Below, one piece after another: positions 5,589 through 5,785 of a stretch of 5,785 nt of DNA. Source of the stretch: Betaproteobacteria bacterium (GTDB taxonomy: Bacteria; Pseudomonadota; Gammaproteobacteria; Burkholderiales; Burkholderiaceae_E); NCBI GenBank assembly GCA_016868095.1, contig VGHV01000164.1, forward strand, positions 1 to 5,785, read 5' to 3'. The notes beneath the pieces were generated by a model that saw only the letters and a program-made list of their open reading frames with translations, was not told the DNA's origin and made no database searches. A program made the position numbers and the translations under genes. The first letter of the stretch is position 1, and each line of letters begins with the position of its first letter.

Positions 5589-5785
5589 TTACGATCGATC
5601 TGCTGGCAAATCCTCTGTGTTATGGCTACCATCACAAAAAGGCGCTCGCTTAGTTTTCTTACAACTGCAAAGGTAAACCAGCTCATCGCGTGTTGACTCA
5701 AAGCGCATGGGCTGCCACGCATCCTTGGCGTGTGAGCCATCACAAAAGGGCTGTGCAGCGCTCTTTCCGCAAGTGCACCACCAAT
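5589..5785 (-). CDS. CDGSH iron-sulfur domain protein (dual CDGSH), 3' part, cut by the right edge
   Basis: My translation of the minus strand from the right edge gives 64 residues ending at TAA (5591-5589); the start is outside the window. Two complete copies of the 2Fe-2S motif C-X-C-X2-(S/T)-X3-P-X-C-D-G-(S/A/T)-H are present: CTCGKSAAQPFCDGSH (plus-strand span 5730-5777) and CSCKKTKRAPFCDGSH (5622-5669). Each supplies the three Cys and one His ligands. Two motifs in one small chain is the arrangement of CISD3-like and many bacterial CDGSH proteins. These are generally thought to act in electron transfer or Fe-S handling, but the specific role is mostly unknown. The visible piece has no membrane segment. 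The gene lies 18 bp upstream of the crotonase gene on the same strand, so shared transcription is likely. Confidence 0.93.
   Translation of the reverse strand, partial: WWCTCGKSAAQPFCDGSHAKDAWQPMRFESTRDELVYLCSCKKTKRAPFCDGSHNTEDLPADRS

Noticed and set aside
5580..5609. Possible minus-strand promoter, TTGCCA and GATAAC with 18-bp spacing, before the crotonase
   Set aside because: The -35 match lies inside the CDGSH coding end and the predicted transcription start would be only a few bases from the ATG; the match is too weak to claim.

Overview
The window looks like a proteobacterial chromosome, most likely beta- or gammaproteobacterial. The evidence is moderate-to-high GC protein-coding sequence, a CCA-encoding tRNA-Arg remnant, and a pxpB-pxpC-pxpA gene order like that of Escherichia coli. 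Nothing in the sequence fixes the genus.

Left end (1-714): this is the boundary of an integrated element. A tyrosine recombinase gene reads leftward off the edge. Only its N-terminal arm-type/core-binding part is in the window. About 110 bp upstream of its start codon lies the 3' part of a tRNA-Arg(CCG) gene (anticodon arm, T arm, acceptor 3' strand and CCA), with no 5' half. A recombinase next to a tRNA 3' fragment is the usual signature of an attachment site left by island or prophage insertion. The element would extend to the left, and the resident chromosome begins at about 715.

Middle (773-3626, minus strand): three overlapping genes, transcribed leftward in the order pxpB, pxpC, pxpA, encode the prokaryotic ATP-dependent 5-oxoprolinase. 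This enzyme recycles pyroglutamate to glutamate. pxpC and pxpA share an ATGA stop/start, and pxpB and pxpC overlap by 16 bp.

Right (3618-5785): a type III (CaiB/BaiF) CoA-transferase gene diverges from pxpB; the longest pxpB reading overlaps its start. Its 3' end overlaps by 33 bp, tail to tail, with a leftward crotonase-fold gene. That gene in turn lies 18 bp downstream of a leftward gene for a dual-CDGSH iron-sulfur protein cut by the right edge. The crotonase carries Asp and Gly where enoyl-CoA hydratases have their two catalytic glutamates, so its reaction is open.

How the genes may work together: the oxoprolinase operon stands on its own. The CoA-transferase and the crotonase could be consecutive steps of an acyl-CoA route (activation of a carboxylate, then chemistry on the CoA thioester), but they face each other and their substrates cannot be read from the sequence. 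I found no CRISPR array, insertion sequence or convincing terminator. The most unusual points are the island junction, the altered crotonase active site, and the repeated ATGTCGCAT motif between the divergent genes.
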